A DNA stretch of 64,000 nucleotides from assembly GCA_013396995.1 (NCBI GenBank), contig VWZP01009169.1, positions 2,524,899 through 2,588,898 of the forward strand, written 5' to 3'. Each line of letters begins with the position of its first letter. Within the stretch, counting starts at the first letter, position 1. The position numbers were made by a program, and so were the translations under genes. Source of the stretch: Dicaeum eximium. Lineage: Eukaryota; Chordata; Aves; Passeriformes; Dicaeidae. Shown here piece by piece: positions 1-15,100 of this stretch. The notes below the pieces were generated by a model. It ran no database searches, was not told the origin of the DNA, and saw only the letters and a program-made list of their open reading frames with translations.

Positions 1-121
1 TGATGCAACTTGTCATGAAATTGTAATTATAAATTACAAATTAATTTAGAAACATGTTGTGACACCTTTGTGCACACATCAGCATTAAAAAGGACTGGTG
101 TCCAGGTTTTGTTATTTTCAG

Positions 122-170
122 CAAAATAAGGAAGTATGAAAAATTAGAGTCTGATCTTATTAAGTTTAAG
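122..170 (+). CDS. DNAH8: DNAH8 exon 1 of window: end of stem
   Basis: A 49-bp exon between a good acceptor (ttattttcag) and donor (gtaagg). The first base completes a codon from an exon upstream of the window. It then encodes 16 residues, KIRKYEKLESDLIKFK, a charged helical piece of the stem, and ends in phase 0, so it reads straight into the next exon. The identity rests on splice sites, frame and charge pattern, because 16 residues are too few for a family match. Confidence 0.75.
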
Positions 171-3100
171 GTAAGGAATTTTCAACTCTATAAAAGTTAC
201 TTCTTAGATGTACCCTTCTAAGTGTTGAATTACCAAGCTATGTGACTTGATTGCAGTTTGTCTAACAAAAATATGTATTCTGTAATGATCTGTAAATATA
301 GAGTGGCCTTCAGTCACTTAAAGAATAAATATTGCATTTTTGTTAACTGCTTATTTGAAAGGAAGGGCCTATGGTTCCAAGCATTCCACCTCAGGAAGCC
401 AGTAAGAGGCTACAGATCTTTCAGGTAAGAAATTAAACTGTTGAATTTGCAACTAATTAATTAAATCTGCTCTTGCTTATCATAATAAGTTTATAAACGT
501 ATAATTTGGATGTTCCTTATAATATTATGTTATCTATAGTTTCTCTCATGTAATGTTTTCCTTAATGGGGAAGGATTGATTGATCTGTAACCTTTCTTCA
601 TTTTCATATTTTATGAGCAGAAATTATCAATTTGAAGTAATAAAAGCAGTAGAAAAGGGAAGAGTCAATTATGATTCCTTGATAATGTCTGAAAATAAGC
701 CAGGTTACAAAGCAGTCATGAGCCAATCTTGTAATCTTTTAAAGATCACATTTTTTATTAGATAATTGTCTTTCATCTTGTTATTTGTTTGCTATGAACC
801 TTAATTCATAGCTCCAGGAGCAGTATGTTCTCTAGTTTTAATCCTTCTTTTTCCTGTAAATTATAGTAACTTCAATAGTACTTTTGTCAGTCTGACATAT
901 TGTATAGATTGTTTAAAGTAAATTCTGAGTTAGTGAAAAGCTGAATGACTGACAGAAGGTGCTTAGTCCTTCTAATGCATCTAATATGTACTGAAAATTG
1001 AATGATTCTGGTTAAATTTGCCGTGTTTCTTATTTTGCCAAGAGAATGCTCTGTACTTATGGGTACTAGTTGCAAAAATCATTCTTTTTTCCATTTTTCT
1101 ATGGTGATCATATTCTTTTGGACAGCAGTTATGCTTTGAAAGTAATTGTGTTATTTGGCTCTCTGGTGTTTTTCTTCAAGCTGTATATTGGTTTAGATCA
1201 AAAATATTTTCAGGTGTTTTACATATTCTTCTAATAGACTTAATAAAAGTTTGAAACCGTTTAATGATTTTTTTTAAAAACAATTTTAAATTAAAACTTA
1301 TAAACTTATATTTTCATTTGGTCTGTATGAAACACAAAACCATCAGGCTAACTTTGATGAGCTGTGGAGAAAGTTTATCACGTACTCGTCCGGCGAGCGG
1401 TTGTTTGGATTGCCTGTCACAGAGTACGACATTTTGCATAAAGTCAGGTAACTGTGGAAATCTAGCTGCCTTAAATGTGTTATTAAGTATGTTAGAAAGT
1501 CTTAGGCTTACACCAAAGGCAGAAATATAACAATATACAAGTTTTCCATTGCCTTGAATTAATTAATTAAATAATCAAATAAATAAATTTTTTAAGGTTC
1601 TTATTAATTTTTTTATTTAAAAAAATTATTATTGTAACAGAATTATACCAGATGATTTTGCTGTGTATAAATACTATATGAAGCAGCAATATTCCCTGTT
1701 CTAGACATAAATAGAAATTTAAAATATATATTTATATATTAAGATAGGGTAGAAAGTGGAGAAGAAAATGTAAGGAAAATGAATTCTATTGTGATATTGG
1801 AAGAAATTAACTGCAGCTTTATGAAAGTCTGAATTCTTTGAGCAGCTGTACAATGATGACTAGATTCTAAAGGTTTTGCTCCAGCCATTTCAATATTTTG
1901 ATGATGATTCACACCAGAGGAAGATCTCACTGTTTCTGTCTGGTTTTAGATCAGTTTTGGTTCAGATTCAGAGAGCGCATCTAAGTAAATTGACAGTTTG
2001 TTTCCACCTGCCATTCTCTGCTTTGCACTGCAGAGCCAGCTCAGGGCATGTAACCTAGGTTTCTTTTGGACTAATGGGGATTTTGGAGAACCAAGCAAAA
2101 GCAAAACCTTCTCCAAATACGTTTAGTGTGGATGTTAGGTCCTTAGCACCAACCATCTGCTCTTTTTTGTGGATTCTTTTTGATGAAGTATTCTTTTTCT
2201 ACATTAAGAAACATACTCTAATTGTCTACCTCTATTTTTTGTATTATTATTTCATATATCATGTGTTTGAATATTGTGAGCTATCCAGAGAGCTGATTGA
2301 AATTATTGGCATAACTGCTTCTTTTTTCCCAGGAAGGAGTTAGGCTTGCTTCAGAAATTGTATGGATTATATGATACTGTAATAAGCACCATCGATGGCT
2401 ACTATGACATACTTTGGACAGAGATAGATATTGAAAAAATCAGTACTGAACTTATGGATTATCAAACTAGGTATGTTTAATGTATGAATAGTAACAGATG
2501 TTAAATGCATGAAGACTTAGGGGAGTTCAGCAAAGCCATTGATACATTTATCAAAACTTCCATGAATAAGGTTTGTTGTAATCAATAAGATTATTCAAGA
2601 AGGAATGCAATAACACCACACTTCTAGTTAAGCAGCCTTTTACATGTAGCTTTGATAACTGAAGGGCATACAGTCAGTCGAAGTGACAATCTCATTAGCT
2701 AAACCAGCCAAAAGGGTAGGAGGACTGAAATTTTATATGTAAAAGCTAAGTTCTTCATCTGAGATGATTAGCCCATTGATTTTAAGTTTCGCATCCAAGA
2801 ATAATGGGCATAAAATTCTTTCTTCCTCAGAGAAGGGCAGGCAGGTGTTAAACATCCAGTTTGACATCAGGCTGGGAGCTAACCAACATGAATATGCTGA
2901 CAACCACCCAGCACTGGCATAGCTCTAAGCCCCACACATGCTGCTGTATTGTTCCTGATAACTGGGAATATGAAATCATATCAGTGGGTGGGAGAGAAAT
3001 AAGTGCTAAAGGATGCAAAACCAAGGATTTATTGCTTTTCCTGATAAGGATAAACTTTACCATTTGCAATAGGGCATTCCTGTGCTAGGTGCTCGGTTCT

Positions 3101-6100
3101 CGGCGTGTTGGCTCTTTAAATGTGTGGTCAAAGAAGTGGATATTCATTTAACTGTTCTCAGGCTTTTTTCCACATTAGAAGTATGTAGTTTTCATTAGTG
3201 AATGGTTTCAGAACCACCAACCAGAAGTGGAGGAGGCAGTCATATTTATCTCATTTTCATGTCTGTCTCCGAATTGGTATATTAATAAGTGTCATGTGTA
3301 TTAAATTGAAATAAATATTATATTTGTACAAGAATTTCATATGTGACACTTAACTAATTTTTTTCTTTGTTTTTTTTCTTTTCCAATAGAGAGTTTCTGA
3401 TGACAAGCAGGAGATGACTATGTTTTAATAGAAACTACAGTATTTTTTATTTTCTTCATTTGCAGGGAAATTATCAGTGTTTGAGACTATTAAATATTAT
3501 GATTTTTAAGTAGGGCATTTGTATTAGTTTTTCCTAAACAGGTAGGCTAGCTTACATATAAAATGTTGACCTTAATACAATCTACTTCATATCTCCTTGT
3601 TGAAACTCTTGTTTAACCAATTCTATTTTGACAGAAGGGGCATTTACTACTGTATCACTTTAATTTAACTGCAGGTGCCGTAGACTACCTAAAGGCCTCC
3701 ACCACTGGCAAGCATTTTCAGATCTCAAGAAAAGAATTGAGGATTTTATTGAGTGTTGTTCTTTGCTGGAAATGATGTCTGACAAAGCAATGAAGCAAAG
3801 ACACTGGGATCGTATTTCTGAAACAACAGGACATCATTTTGATGTAGAATCTGAGACCTTTTGCCTTCGAAACATCATGGAAGCACCAATTCTCCAACAT
3901 AAAGAAGATCTTGAGGTAAGTACACATGTTTTTCCCCACCTTGTTCATTTTCTATTGCCAGCAAAGATAATGTGATTGCTTATAAAACGGTTACTTTCTT
4001 TAAAAATAATTACTTCATTAAATTCCTTGACTCTCAATCAGACCACACTGGTTTAAAACAATCTGTGTTTTATTTAGAAGCTCTTATCTATGTGAGCAAA
4101 TATAGAGGTAGCAGCTGGAATCTCTAGACCCTTATTTTTAGATAATCTCTTCACATTCCTCCTGCCATTATTTTTTATTATTTTCTTAGCTCTTTTTAAG
4201 AAGGAAAAAATCCTCAAACAAAACTTTAAATGGTCATGGTCACCTAATTTTCTACCTCTCTTGTTGCTTTATAGTTTTGTAGATAAATCAGAAATTTTAG
4301 ATGAGGACTTCATGCTAAAGAATATTTAATATTAAGAATTTTTCTAGATTATTAGAAATAATACTTCAATTATTCTGGCTTCTTTTGAACTACACAGCTT
4401 CAAAAAAACACCCCCTATAACTTGTGAAAACTCAGTGGAGTTTCCATTTTTCATATGGTAAATACATATGGAAAAACTTATTACACCTATACTTGATGTA
4501 TATGAAAGCATTCCACGGTGATCTGCTTAATTTTGAATTAGGCTCTGATTTGAATAGAATGTTGGACTTCACCTTTCCAACTTAAACTATTCTTAGATCC
4601 TGTGATCATCTGGTGATGAGTCTAATCACTACACCTCCTCAGCCTTGTAGAAATTATGATCTAAAAATCTTTTTTACAGAGAAATAACAAAATGTGAAGC
4701 CACAGAAAATACATATCCATCCATTTCCAAAAGTGATTTTTTTCAGGTATCTATACAAGTAATTTGAGTGAGTAACATTTGTAGTGCGATATCTGCATTT
4801 TTAATATTCTATGAATGGATGTGCAGTATTAGGAAATTCATTTCACAAGACTGGAGTCTAAAAAGGAGTTCTTTCTTGCAGGATATATGTATATCTGCTA
4901 TGAAGGAAAAGGATATAGAAGCCAAACTGTCTCAAGTAGCTGAAACTTGGGGAGCCCAAAGTCTCAGCTTTGCACAGTTCAAAGCAAGAGGAGAGTTACT
5001 GTTAAAGGGAATTGAATCAGCAGAAATTATGGTATTGATGGAGGACAGTTTAATGGTTCTGGATTCCCTCCTGTCCAATAGGTACTTGGCACTGTTCATG
5101 TGTTGCCTTTTCAGAAATACACTGCAATTGTAACAATACTATTATTGAGCTAATTAGCAGTAAATTTGAGTTAAATGTTTTTTAATGAAACAAAATATTA
5201 CAAGGCCTAATGAAAAACATCCTCATAAGAGACTTCCACGCAGATTCAATTCAGACAACTTTTGTCTCAAAATACTTGAATGTAACCAATCTGCTAAAAT
5301 CTTTCCATAATATTGTTCTTCTTCTAGGTGAAACAACAGTTAGTTTGTTCTGGGTTTGGGGTTTTTTCTCCATTGTAAGTCTTTATTTTATAACAGCTTT
5401 ATTTAGAATTAAATAGTTTATGCTTGTCTCCACTTTTAGATACAATACAGCATTTAAAAAGCAAATTCAGAGCTGGGTTCATAAACTAAGCAACTCTTCA
5501 CACATAATTGAAGAATGGCTGATTGTGCAGAACCTCTGGATTTATCTTGAAGCTGTTTTTGTAGCAGGAGATATTGCAAAAGAGTTACCCCAGGTAAACT
5601 TTACAATGCTTCCCTACTACTGTGTACTGAAAGCTTTTTGTGCAATAATTTTCAACAGATTGTGCTCTGGTTTTCCTACACATAGGAAGCAAAGCGTTTT
5701 CAGAATATTGACAAATCATGGGTAAAAATAATGCAACGAGCTCATGAAAATCCAAATGTAGTTGCCTGCTGTGTTGGAGATGACACTATGGAGCAACTTC
5801 TTCCTCATTTACATGAACAGTTGGAAGTATGTCAGAAATCACTTACAGGGTATGAACTGTTTGATTTTTACTACTTTACTATATTGTAAATGATTTGTAT
5901 GAAACATGAATTGTATTTCAGTCTTACTTACACCCCTATATAGAAAAAATTGCAACTTGAAAGAGTTTAATAAAAATCTTGTTCAATTTAAAGATATTTA
6001 GAGAAGAAAAGACTGCTGTTTCCAAGGTTCTTTTTTATTTCTGATCCTGCACTTGTTGAAATTCTTGGACAAGCAAGTGATTCTCATACAATCCAGGTAT

Positions 6101-9100
6101 GAACTTAATTTTTTTTTTCTACTTATATAAAAAAATTAGAATATGGAGGAGCATTTCATAAAATGGGATGCAAACATTTTCTTTTTATAAAGTTTGCTTG
6201 AAAAAGAAATCGGTTTCTTGCTCTTGATTCTTTAATAAAATGTGAAATGGACACCTGTAATTCAAAACAATCTTCAGAATTCAGAACACTAGAACATGGT
6301 TTGATCAAGTGATTTGCTGGTGGTTTCTTTCCCAACTGAACTAGTAAAAGGACCCTGTGAGGCTTTCCTGCTTTGCTTATTGCAAAATTCTTCCAGCTGG
6401 TCTGGATTGTTACTGAGGGTTGGTTGAGATAGCTCATAGATCTCTTCTAGATCATCTCTGGAAACTGTAAAAATACAGTAGACAGAGATTAAATTCTCAC
6501 AACCATTTCTGTGTTACCTACAGATGGCCGGAAATTCATCTGTAGGTTCAGATGAATTTTGCGGATGACCTTGAGGTTTTGTTTTTCTGTTTGCAAATGT
6601 AAATATTTACATTGAATAACTCCTGAATTATCCTTACAGCCACATCTGACTTCCATATCTGACAACATAAATGAAGTAGAGTTTCACACAAAGGACTATG
6701 ATCGCATACTGGCAGTCATATCAAGAGAAGGAGAAAAAATTTCAGTAATTATCTGATTTTTTTTTCTAGAAACATTAATAGATAAATAGTTTTATTATCG
6801 AACATATAAGATATATTAAGGTGAATTATTGTTAACTACAAATAAATATTTCAAGTATTGTTAACAAGACTAGAATATGTCTTCATTAAATAAATTGTTT
6901 AGCTATTAATTGGAGTAAAATCTGTATCCATCATGAATAGAAATTTAGTAAGTATGTAGTAACTCATATTCTTGAACAGAAGGTTGGTAAATATGTTCTA
7001 TTTTATAAATTTTCTTTTATTAATTTTACAGTTGGACTCTCCAGTGCTTGCAAAAGGACCAGTAGAAATTTGGTTGAAGCTTTTATTGCAAATGCAGCAA
7101 AAGTCATTGCATGGCATAATTAGGGCAGCATTTTACCAAATTAGTGACCCAGGATATCAGTTGTTGAATTTTCTTAATCAATTCCCAGCACAGGTAAGAA
7201 TATGAGATGTGAACGTGTGTCTGCAGTGTGGGCTGTTCCTGGGGGCAGGTGGAAGCACTGGGAGCATTTTCTGTAATGGATTTTGAATCCCTTTCAGCTA
7301 CACATAAAATTGCATTGTAGAATGATTCCTCTCATAATTTAAGATTGCAAGAGCTATGATTATGATTATTTATCTCATAATTTACAAGATTTACCTCATA
7401 GTTCATATATTTGTCAATGTGATGACACAGTCCTAGTACAAGGCTATGTTGAAGGATTCTAGAAACTCCTCTATCTTACTGATAATTAATAAATTTCATT
7501 AAAAATTAGTGAACTGTTTTCTGTCCTGTATGAATTCTGAATCTGTAATTTGCTGACTGTACAGTGCTGGGTGTAATTTTTAATAAAAATTCTGCAGATA
7601 TTAAAACTGGCTAGTATGTTGCTATTTTTTAAAAAATCAATACATCTAAATATTTAACAGAATTGTCCTAAAGCTGTATTTATGATGTAATTGGGTATTG
7701 TCTCAGCAATGTTTATTTGAAAATTTTCACTACCTTAAACAAATAAGGACTGTCTTGTTTCATGTCAGACATTTTGATGCGGCTTTACTACCATCTGCAA
7801 AGATCTTTTCTCACATCTTGCTAAGTTCTTACGTCAAAAAATTGTTTGTGTTGGAAGGGTTTGGCCAAGGAATTTTTACAAAGAAAAGCTGTGTTACAGA
7901 AGAGAGGAGAAATTGGGCAAAATACTGACAAATGAAATGTTTTCTTCAAACTGCCTTTTTCCTGGCTCAGAAACTGCTGTTATAGATAGCATAAAATAGT
8001 CACGTCCAGATATTTCTTTTATTTAATTTTTGTTTTCCTTTGACTAATTGGTCATTCTAAAATGAATACTTTTTACACTGTACCTATGATAGCTCACCAT
8101 TTAAAATCATCAGTCTATCTTCTAATACACAAACTCTGTAACCATGAACTCACTAAAGGCATGGGGAGCCAGAGAAGTAGAAAGAGATGTTGAGTAAAAT
8201 TTTTAGGGCTTGGTGCTTAGTGAATATAGAAATGTGGGAAATAAAGGGATACAGTGCTTGTCTGTCATTTTCTCTTGTAGGTACTGTAAATCAAAACCCA
8301 TCTGAGACAGTAATTTATATACAACATCCTTTAACTCTCTAGATGTATTTGGAAGCAAAATAACTTGTGGTTCAACGTGCTCTAGGCTGTACTCTGGGCA
8401 TGACAGAATGTTAGAAGGCAAGCCATTCCATGTTCAGTGAAAATTCACAGCAATTTAATGTTCTTTAATTAGTTAAAAATTGGCAATGGAAAATTTTCAG
8501 AAGGTCTTCTTCCCCCAGAGCTAGTTTAGGTATGTATTGCTGGAGTCCTCTAAAGGATTACATGGGAAACTGACACTAGTCCTTAGTTTGAGTGTATCTC
8601 ACTATGTGACAAATTTTTGTAAAATTTTTAAATGCTTTCTCAGCAGGTTGTGCAGCAGAGCCAGTTAATTCAGGCAAGGTGTCTTGGTGGGATAGATTCA
8701 TGTTGGATATAATGATATTTTGGAACTGTCTACACCATAATTTATCATTCCTATTATAACTAAGCCTTCTGTAACACAGCTAGAGTTCAACAAGTGGTTA
8801 TTTTGTATGTTTTTCATGTATTACATTTTTAGGTGGGATTACTGGGAATTCAAATATTGTGGACACGTGATGGAGAAGAAGCTCTACGCAATGCTAAGGA
8901 AGACAAAAAAATCATGGATGTAACCAATGCTAGATTTCTGGATATTCTGAATACGTTGATTGGCCAGACCACCCTGGATCTTTCCAAGTTTGAGAGAGTG
9001 AAATTTGAAACACTTATTACCATTCATGTGCATCAGCGTGATATTTTTGATGAGTTGGTAAATACAGATTTTGATTTCTGACAACTAAATGCATTTTCTG

Positions 9101-12100
9101 TTATAATACTCTTTATATGTGGTAGCTACAGTTACATGTATATGCATACATAAAAGAAAGATGTCCATAATCTCACCACAGTAAAACTAATACAATTTTG
9201 CTTAAACTAGAACAACATTAATTAATTCCGTCAACTAAATATTTTTGCCAAATGTTTACACTTTTCTTAGAATATTTAAATTTTCCATGTCTCCATATAG
9301 AGGTTTTTTTTGGTAGACAAAGTATTTCTTTCCTTTGAAAGACAGTTGTACTACTTTTATTTGCATAATTTAAGAAGCTGAGATTGCTGAGGGTGTTGTA
9401 ACTGTAGCATCATTTCCTTATGGCTTTACAGAATCTCAGCTCAGACATGGCTGCATGTTCCTAAGGAGACTACGTAGAACACAAACCACTAAAATCAGCA
9501 GATAGTTGCAATCCTACACTTGAACTTTTGAGACTGTGCTAAATTGTTACTGTTATTTTATTCTTTGGGGAATGGCATCCTTCAACACTGTCCCTCACGT
9601 ATTTCCAGAGGCTTTTTAGATTTTACAGCATTTGCTTCTCTGCCTCAGTCACATCCTTCCCTCATCATGCCCTTTGTTGCAATTTATTTGATGGGTTTAG
9701 TGGTGTGCTATTTGCATTTCTTACTTGGAAAGTGGACTGCCCTACCAAAGCAGTTTAAGATTTATTTGATAACACAGATGTTGGGATGATTGGGTTAAGT
9801 GATCAGGATGTTTTTTAATATCAGTTTAGCATGCATCTGAACATGGTATGTCATGCTTATTGTATTTAAGTTTACTTACACAGGAACTTTAATCTGAGTA
9901 ATCACTCATTATTCACATACAAATGAGCATTTTAAAGGCAGTAGGTGTAGATGCTCAGTTATAACACATATTTTTACTTTCACTTTCTTTTAAGGTAAAA
10001 ATGCACATCAGAACACCAACTGATTTTGAGTGGTTAAAGCAGTCTAGATTCTACTATAAAGAGGATTATGATCACATCATCGTAGCAATTACAGATGTTG
10101 ATTTTGTTTACCAAAATGAATTTCTGGGTTGCACTGATCGTCTGGTTATAACGCCTCTTACAGACAGGTTAGAAAAGCAATTATAGATAAGGAGTACTTT
10201 TAATATCTGTAGTGTTTATTTAGCATTTATGTCTAAAGAGATACAATCTGGGTTAAGCCCTATGTGGGCTGAATTCTCATACATTTGTTTCATATACTCT
10301 TTTAGAAAAGGTAAAATAGAGTCTCACTAATCTGTACACTTACAAATTCCTTTATCACTGCCCAGTCTTGAACATTTAATAACAGAAATTCATTGTTTTA
10401 AGGTTATATAGTAACATATAGTTTAGCAGTATACTGAAGAGAAGATTAGGTCAAATATTTCAGATTTTGTAATAAGAAATTCTTTAAAGATTCGGTGGCT
10501 TCTTTGAAAGTCTAAGAAAAAGCTGCACTTTGAAAGTCTAAGAAAAAGAAGGTGTGCACTCACCTTCCTTCTTGTGTAGCTAAGCAAGTAAATGGTAATT
10601 TTGTTTCAAATGGGGCTTAACAAAGAACTATATTTCTTTTTCTGTCTTGGGAATATCTTTGCTTCATTCCTTGTCCAAATTCTTTCTCCTTTCGATCCTT
10701 TCTTGAGATGTCACTTTTAACCAAATGAGAAAATAGAGGACCAAGAGATACTTCACTTGCAAAAAGATCCCCTCAAGAAATAAAAATTAATTCCAACCTA
10801 CAATCATTTACTTTGATATCTATGTGCTGTATGTGCATCTATGACTTTTTAAATACCTTTATTTCTCCAGAAGAGGTAGAGCTGCTATTGTGACAATATG
10901 GAAAGTTCAGTAGATTTCTGCAGTGAACTTTATTGCCCTCATCAACTGAGTATTTTTGATATAAAATTGTTAAACTCTACCCCAAAATTGTGTGAAGTAG
11001 AACAGCAGAGATAAATCCTTCCTGACAGTTCAGAATTTCTTATTGTATAGAAAGCATGAAAATTCCTGAACTGTGAGTTGCATGTAATAAATTACAGTGA
11101 TTCAAACTAAACTTAGGAACCAGTTAGTTATAAAATTCTGTGCAGTTGTGGATTAAAACCAGAAATACTTCATTTAGAATGTGTCCAAACTATGTTGATT
11201 TGACAGTGAAGATACCTCATTGCTTAATTCCTTTGGCATTACTCTTCTATACCTTGCCATGCATGAAAATCATAACTAAAGCTCCCATATAACTGTAGTC
11301 TAGACCTTTTAAGACTTTGAAAAAAAGGGGTAAAGCGTGGGGTCCTTTTTTTCCTAGAACTGCAACTATTTCTTACCCATAACAGGGGAAGGGGCCACCC
11401 ATATATCCTTATTCTTTCACACTTGAGAATTTAGTCAAAGGTAACACAACTAAATGTGTACAGGTTAGGATGCTACAGAATATGATGACATAGCAGAATT
11501 CAACAGCAGAATGTGCTCTTTATAGCTGCCTGAAAAGTTAATGAGAAATACCTTTATGGGATGTGCATTGATTTTTTAGCTTGTTAACACCAGAATTTGT
11601 TTCTTTTGTTGTTTGTTTGATTTGTTGTTTTGTTTTGTTTTGCTTTGTTTTTTATTTTAAAAGTAATGTTTAAATGTTACATTTTGTGCCTTTTACCTCT
11701 CTGGGCTTCTTGCACTGAAATCCATGGAATTGCTTTATGAAGAAGTAGCATTTCAACAGAGGGGCTGTAGAATCTATTGCATAACTTGATCTGTATTTTA
11801 TGTATATGCATTTATATCTTTAATATAATTTAATAGATTAACATCAATTAATATTTGTAGGTGTTATATAACTTTAGCGCAAGCTTTGGGAATGAACATG
11901 GGAGGAGCTCCGGCAGGACCAGCTGGAACTGGTAAAACAGAAACAACAAAAGACATGGGAAAGGCTCTGGGAAAATATGTAGTAGTCTTTAACTGCTCTG
12001 ATCAAATGGACTTCAGAGGTTTGGGCAGGATTTTCAAAGGTAAGATTTCTTCTTGTAGGATTTAAGAGACTCCCACAGGTCATTTTGCAGGTGCAGGTAG

Positions 12101-15100
12101 AGCAGGTTGATCACTCAGTACCTTATTTGTGTCGGGTTTTGACTGTCTCCAGGGACGGGTGCTCTGCCACACCTCTGCTCAAGTGTTTTGATCGTTCTCT
12201 TCACATTTTTTTTACTTCCTCTGGCTTGGAATCTTCCACATGGAAACACATGTCCATTGTCTTCTCTTCTTCCTCTGCCCAACTCCAATTTCTCAGTGCC
12301 TCCTATTATCTAGTTGTCAACAGCAAGAGGCTTTTCCCTTTGCTTTCTCTTCAGGCTCAGAAAATGCTGTTCTCCCAGCCTCTCCCATTGCGTCCTGTCC
12401 TCCCTGCAGCCACTGACCATCACAGCAGCCACTTGGTGCACTCAGACAAATATATCCATGTTTCTCCCCAGCTGGGAAACCCCAAAGTGGGCATGGTACT
12501 CCAGCTGCTATCTCACAAGTGGGGAGTAGAGGTGAACACTGACATGCCTCACCCTGCAGGCTACCCTCTTGCCCAGTGTGCAGCTGCTACAAGGGCATAG
12601 TTCTGATTTATGCTTAATTAGTTGTTAAATGGAACAGCAGGTCGTTTTTTGCAAAACTGCTTTGCAACCAGTCAGCACAGAGCTTGTATTGCTGCATGGG
12701 GTTATTCTGGTCAAAGTAAGGGACTTGAACTTCACAAGATTTCTGTCAGCTCATTTTTCAGAGTAATGGTATTGTATGTATTGGGAAGCAAGAGGCATAA
12801 AAGTGGCTAAAGCTGTGGGTTTATAAACATATTGCCCATTTGAAAGTCATTAAAGTTTTAGAAAATCTTTGAGGGCCAAAATCCATGACAGAACGTCTTT
12901 AAAGTGGTTTAGCCTTAACTGCACAACACGAATAAACCCTGAATGACTTGCATAAATTATTCACAATTAATAGCAAGCTTCAAGTATACATGAAAGGAAA
13001 ACATTGCTGGTACTTTAATATCATTTGGGAAAAAATGCTGTTAGAAACTTTCTTATAAAACATTGTGAAAGAAAAACAATTCTCTTAGGTGCTACTACAT
13101 ACAGGTTACTTTTCCAAACAGAAATTTGGCAATTGTGAAAATAATCCTGTACAAAAAATATTCTTGTTATTTATATAGTACTTCTAGATCTCTCTTTTCA
13201 TTTATTTTTCTATCCCTGGATTTCTCTCTTTCTTTCATGGACTTATCCACACTTTGAGTGTTCTTACTATCCTGTACTATTATGAGAAACTTGCTTAGTG
13301 GGGACTTAAAATGGTAAAATAAAAACAGTGATTTTTTTGGTGACATTTAGGACTAATGTTTTCTATCTCTAAGTAACTTATTTTTAATTTTTTTTGACTA
13401 ACAGTATATCTTTTTTGCAAATAATTGAATGGTGCTCTTCAATAAAAGGCTACATTCACAGAATGATCTATAAAAAATATTTACCGAATACCCAAAATTA
13501 TAAAAATATTTTTTCAGACTTTGATTCACTTTTAAGCATTGTGTATAAATCAATTAATACAAATTCAAACAGATATGGAAATAGTCAGGTGGATTGGAAG
13601 AAGATAGCCCTTGAGCACAGGGCAATAAATAAAACTACTATGATTTAATTACTTGCAGGAAGAGTAATTTAGTTCAGATATTTAAATATGCATGAAGGAC
13701 AAGAGATAATATTTTTTTTCTTTCCCTGTTTTAGGGCTTGCACAGTCTGGATCTTGGGGATGTTTTGATGAATTCAATCGAATTGAGTTGCCTGTCTTGT
13801 CAGTAGCAGCACAACAAATCTATATTATTTTAACAGCAAGAAAAGAAAAAAAGAAGCAATTCATTTTTTCTGATGGAGACTGTGTAGATTTAAATCCAGA
13901 GTTTGGAATTTTCCTAACTATGGTGAGTGTAGTAATAATTTCAAAGAAGTGACAAATTATACTGTATAGAGGTTAAGTGGCAAGATGAAAATAGCTGTTT
14001 TTATTAATAAAATAATGTCACTATAGAATTAAAGTGGACAATACATAAATAATATGATTATTCATTAATGGCATGCCTTCATTTTGACTTTAATATTATT
14101 GAAAGGGTTCATAATTATGTCCCTTCGTTGCTGTATTGCTATTCACCATGCAAACTAAGAGTTTGACCAAACTTGCAGAATTCTCTGTGCTCACTGAGAG
14201 GACTGAAACACTAATATGCTTTACTACCATACCTTTAGTAATGCAAATAATAATGCATTAATAATTCATGAATGTTTTAATACTATTAACATACTAATAG
14301 TTTAATAGGATTAATACTTTAACAGTATTAATGAGAAAGATACTGTAGGGAGCTGGAGGAAAAGACCATTCACTTAAAGAAGGAGATATAAGAAAGATAT
14401 TTTTCAGGGACACAGGTCTTGACTAATGGGTACCTACATGGATATGTAAAATTCTTTGATCTCCTGCAATATTAACTTTCAGAATATGCAGTCCTGTTGC
14501 CATAGGATTCTTGAGGATTCATAGCACTATTTCCTGTAATCTCATGGGTAGGAAATTTTAAAATATGTTTTCTAATGCCAAGGCAGATGGCAATCCAAGA
14601 TTACTTTATGGGAGATCCAAATTATAGTAATTGTAATTGCTAGACTTCTAAATCTAAACTGCTCTAAGTATTTATGCATGCATTTATTTTTATTGAACAA
14701 TAAAAAGGAGACTATTTTGACTATTGCAAATAATAATGATGCATTATGTTTTCTTATTTAGAATCCTGGATATGCTGGACGTCAAGAACTACCAGAAAAT
14801 CTCAAAGTACAGTTTAGAAGTGTTGCAATGATGGTTCCAGATAGACAGGTATAATTCCTGACTGAACTGAAAGGAAAAAAAAGTATTTTAATTTGCTGAC
14901 CTGTCTTCAGGAGAAACTAATGGAATTTCTACACATATTTGAATTTCAGATAATTATAAGGGTTAAACTTGCGAGTTACGGATTTATTGATAATGTGGTC
15001 TTGGCTAAGAAATTCTTTGTTCTGTATAAACTTTGTGAGGAGCAGCTCACTAAGCAGGTAATGTTATGTATTCCCTTTGTGTTTGTATTTACATAGTAAA

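Larger units (their letters stand above)
10168..11860. other. Intron 13 of window
   Basis: Intron of 1693 bp. It holds a two-copy tandem repeat (10502-10548) and a GT/T-rich tract (about 11597-11659). Nothing else is recognised. Confidence 0.6.

Noticed and set aside
12085..12600. A 171-codon open frame on the + strand, the longest in the window
   Set aside because: It lies inside the antisense CR1 copy and has no family signature. The openness is a by-product of the GC-richer repeat.
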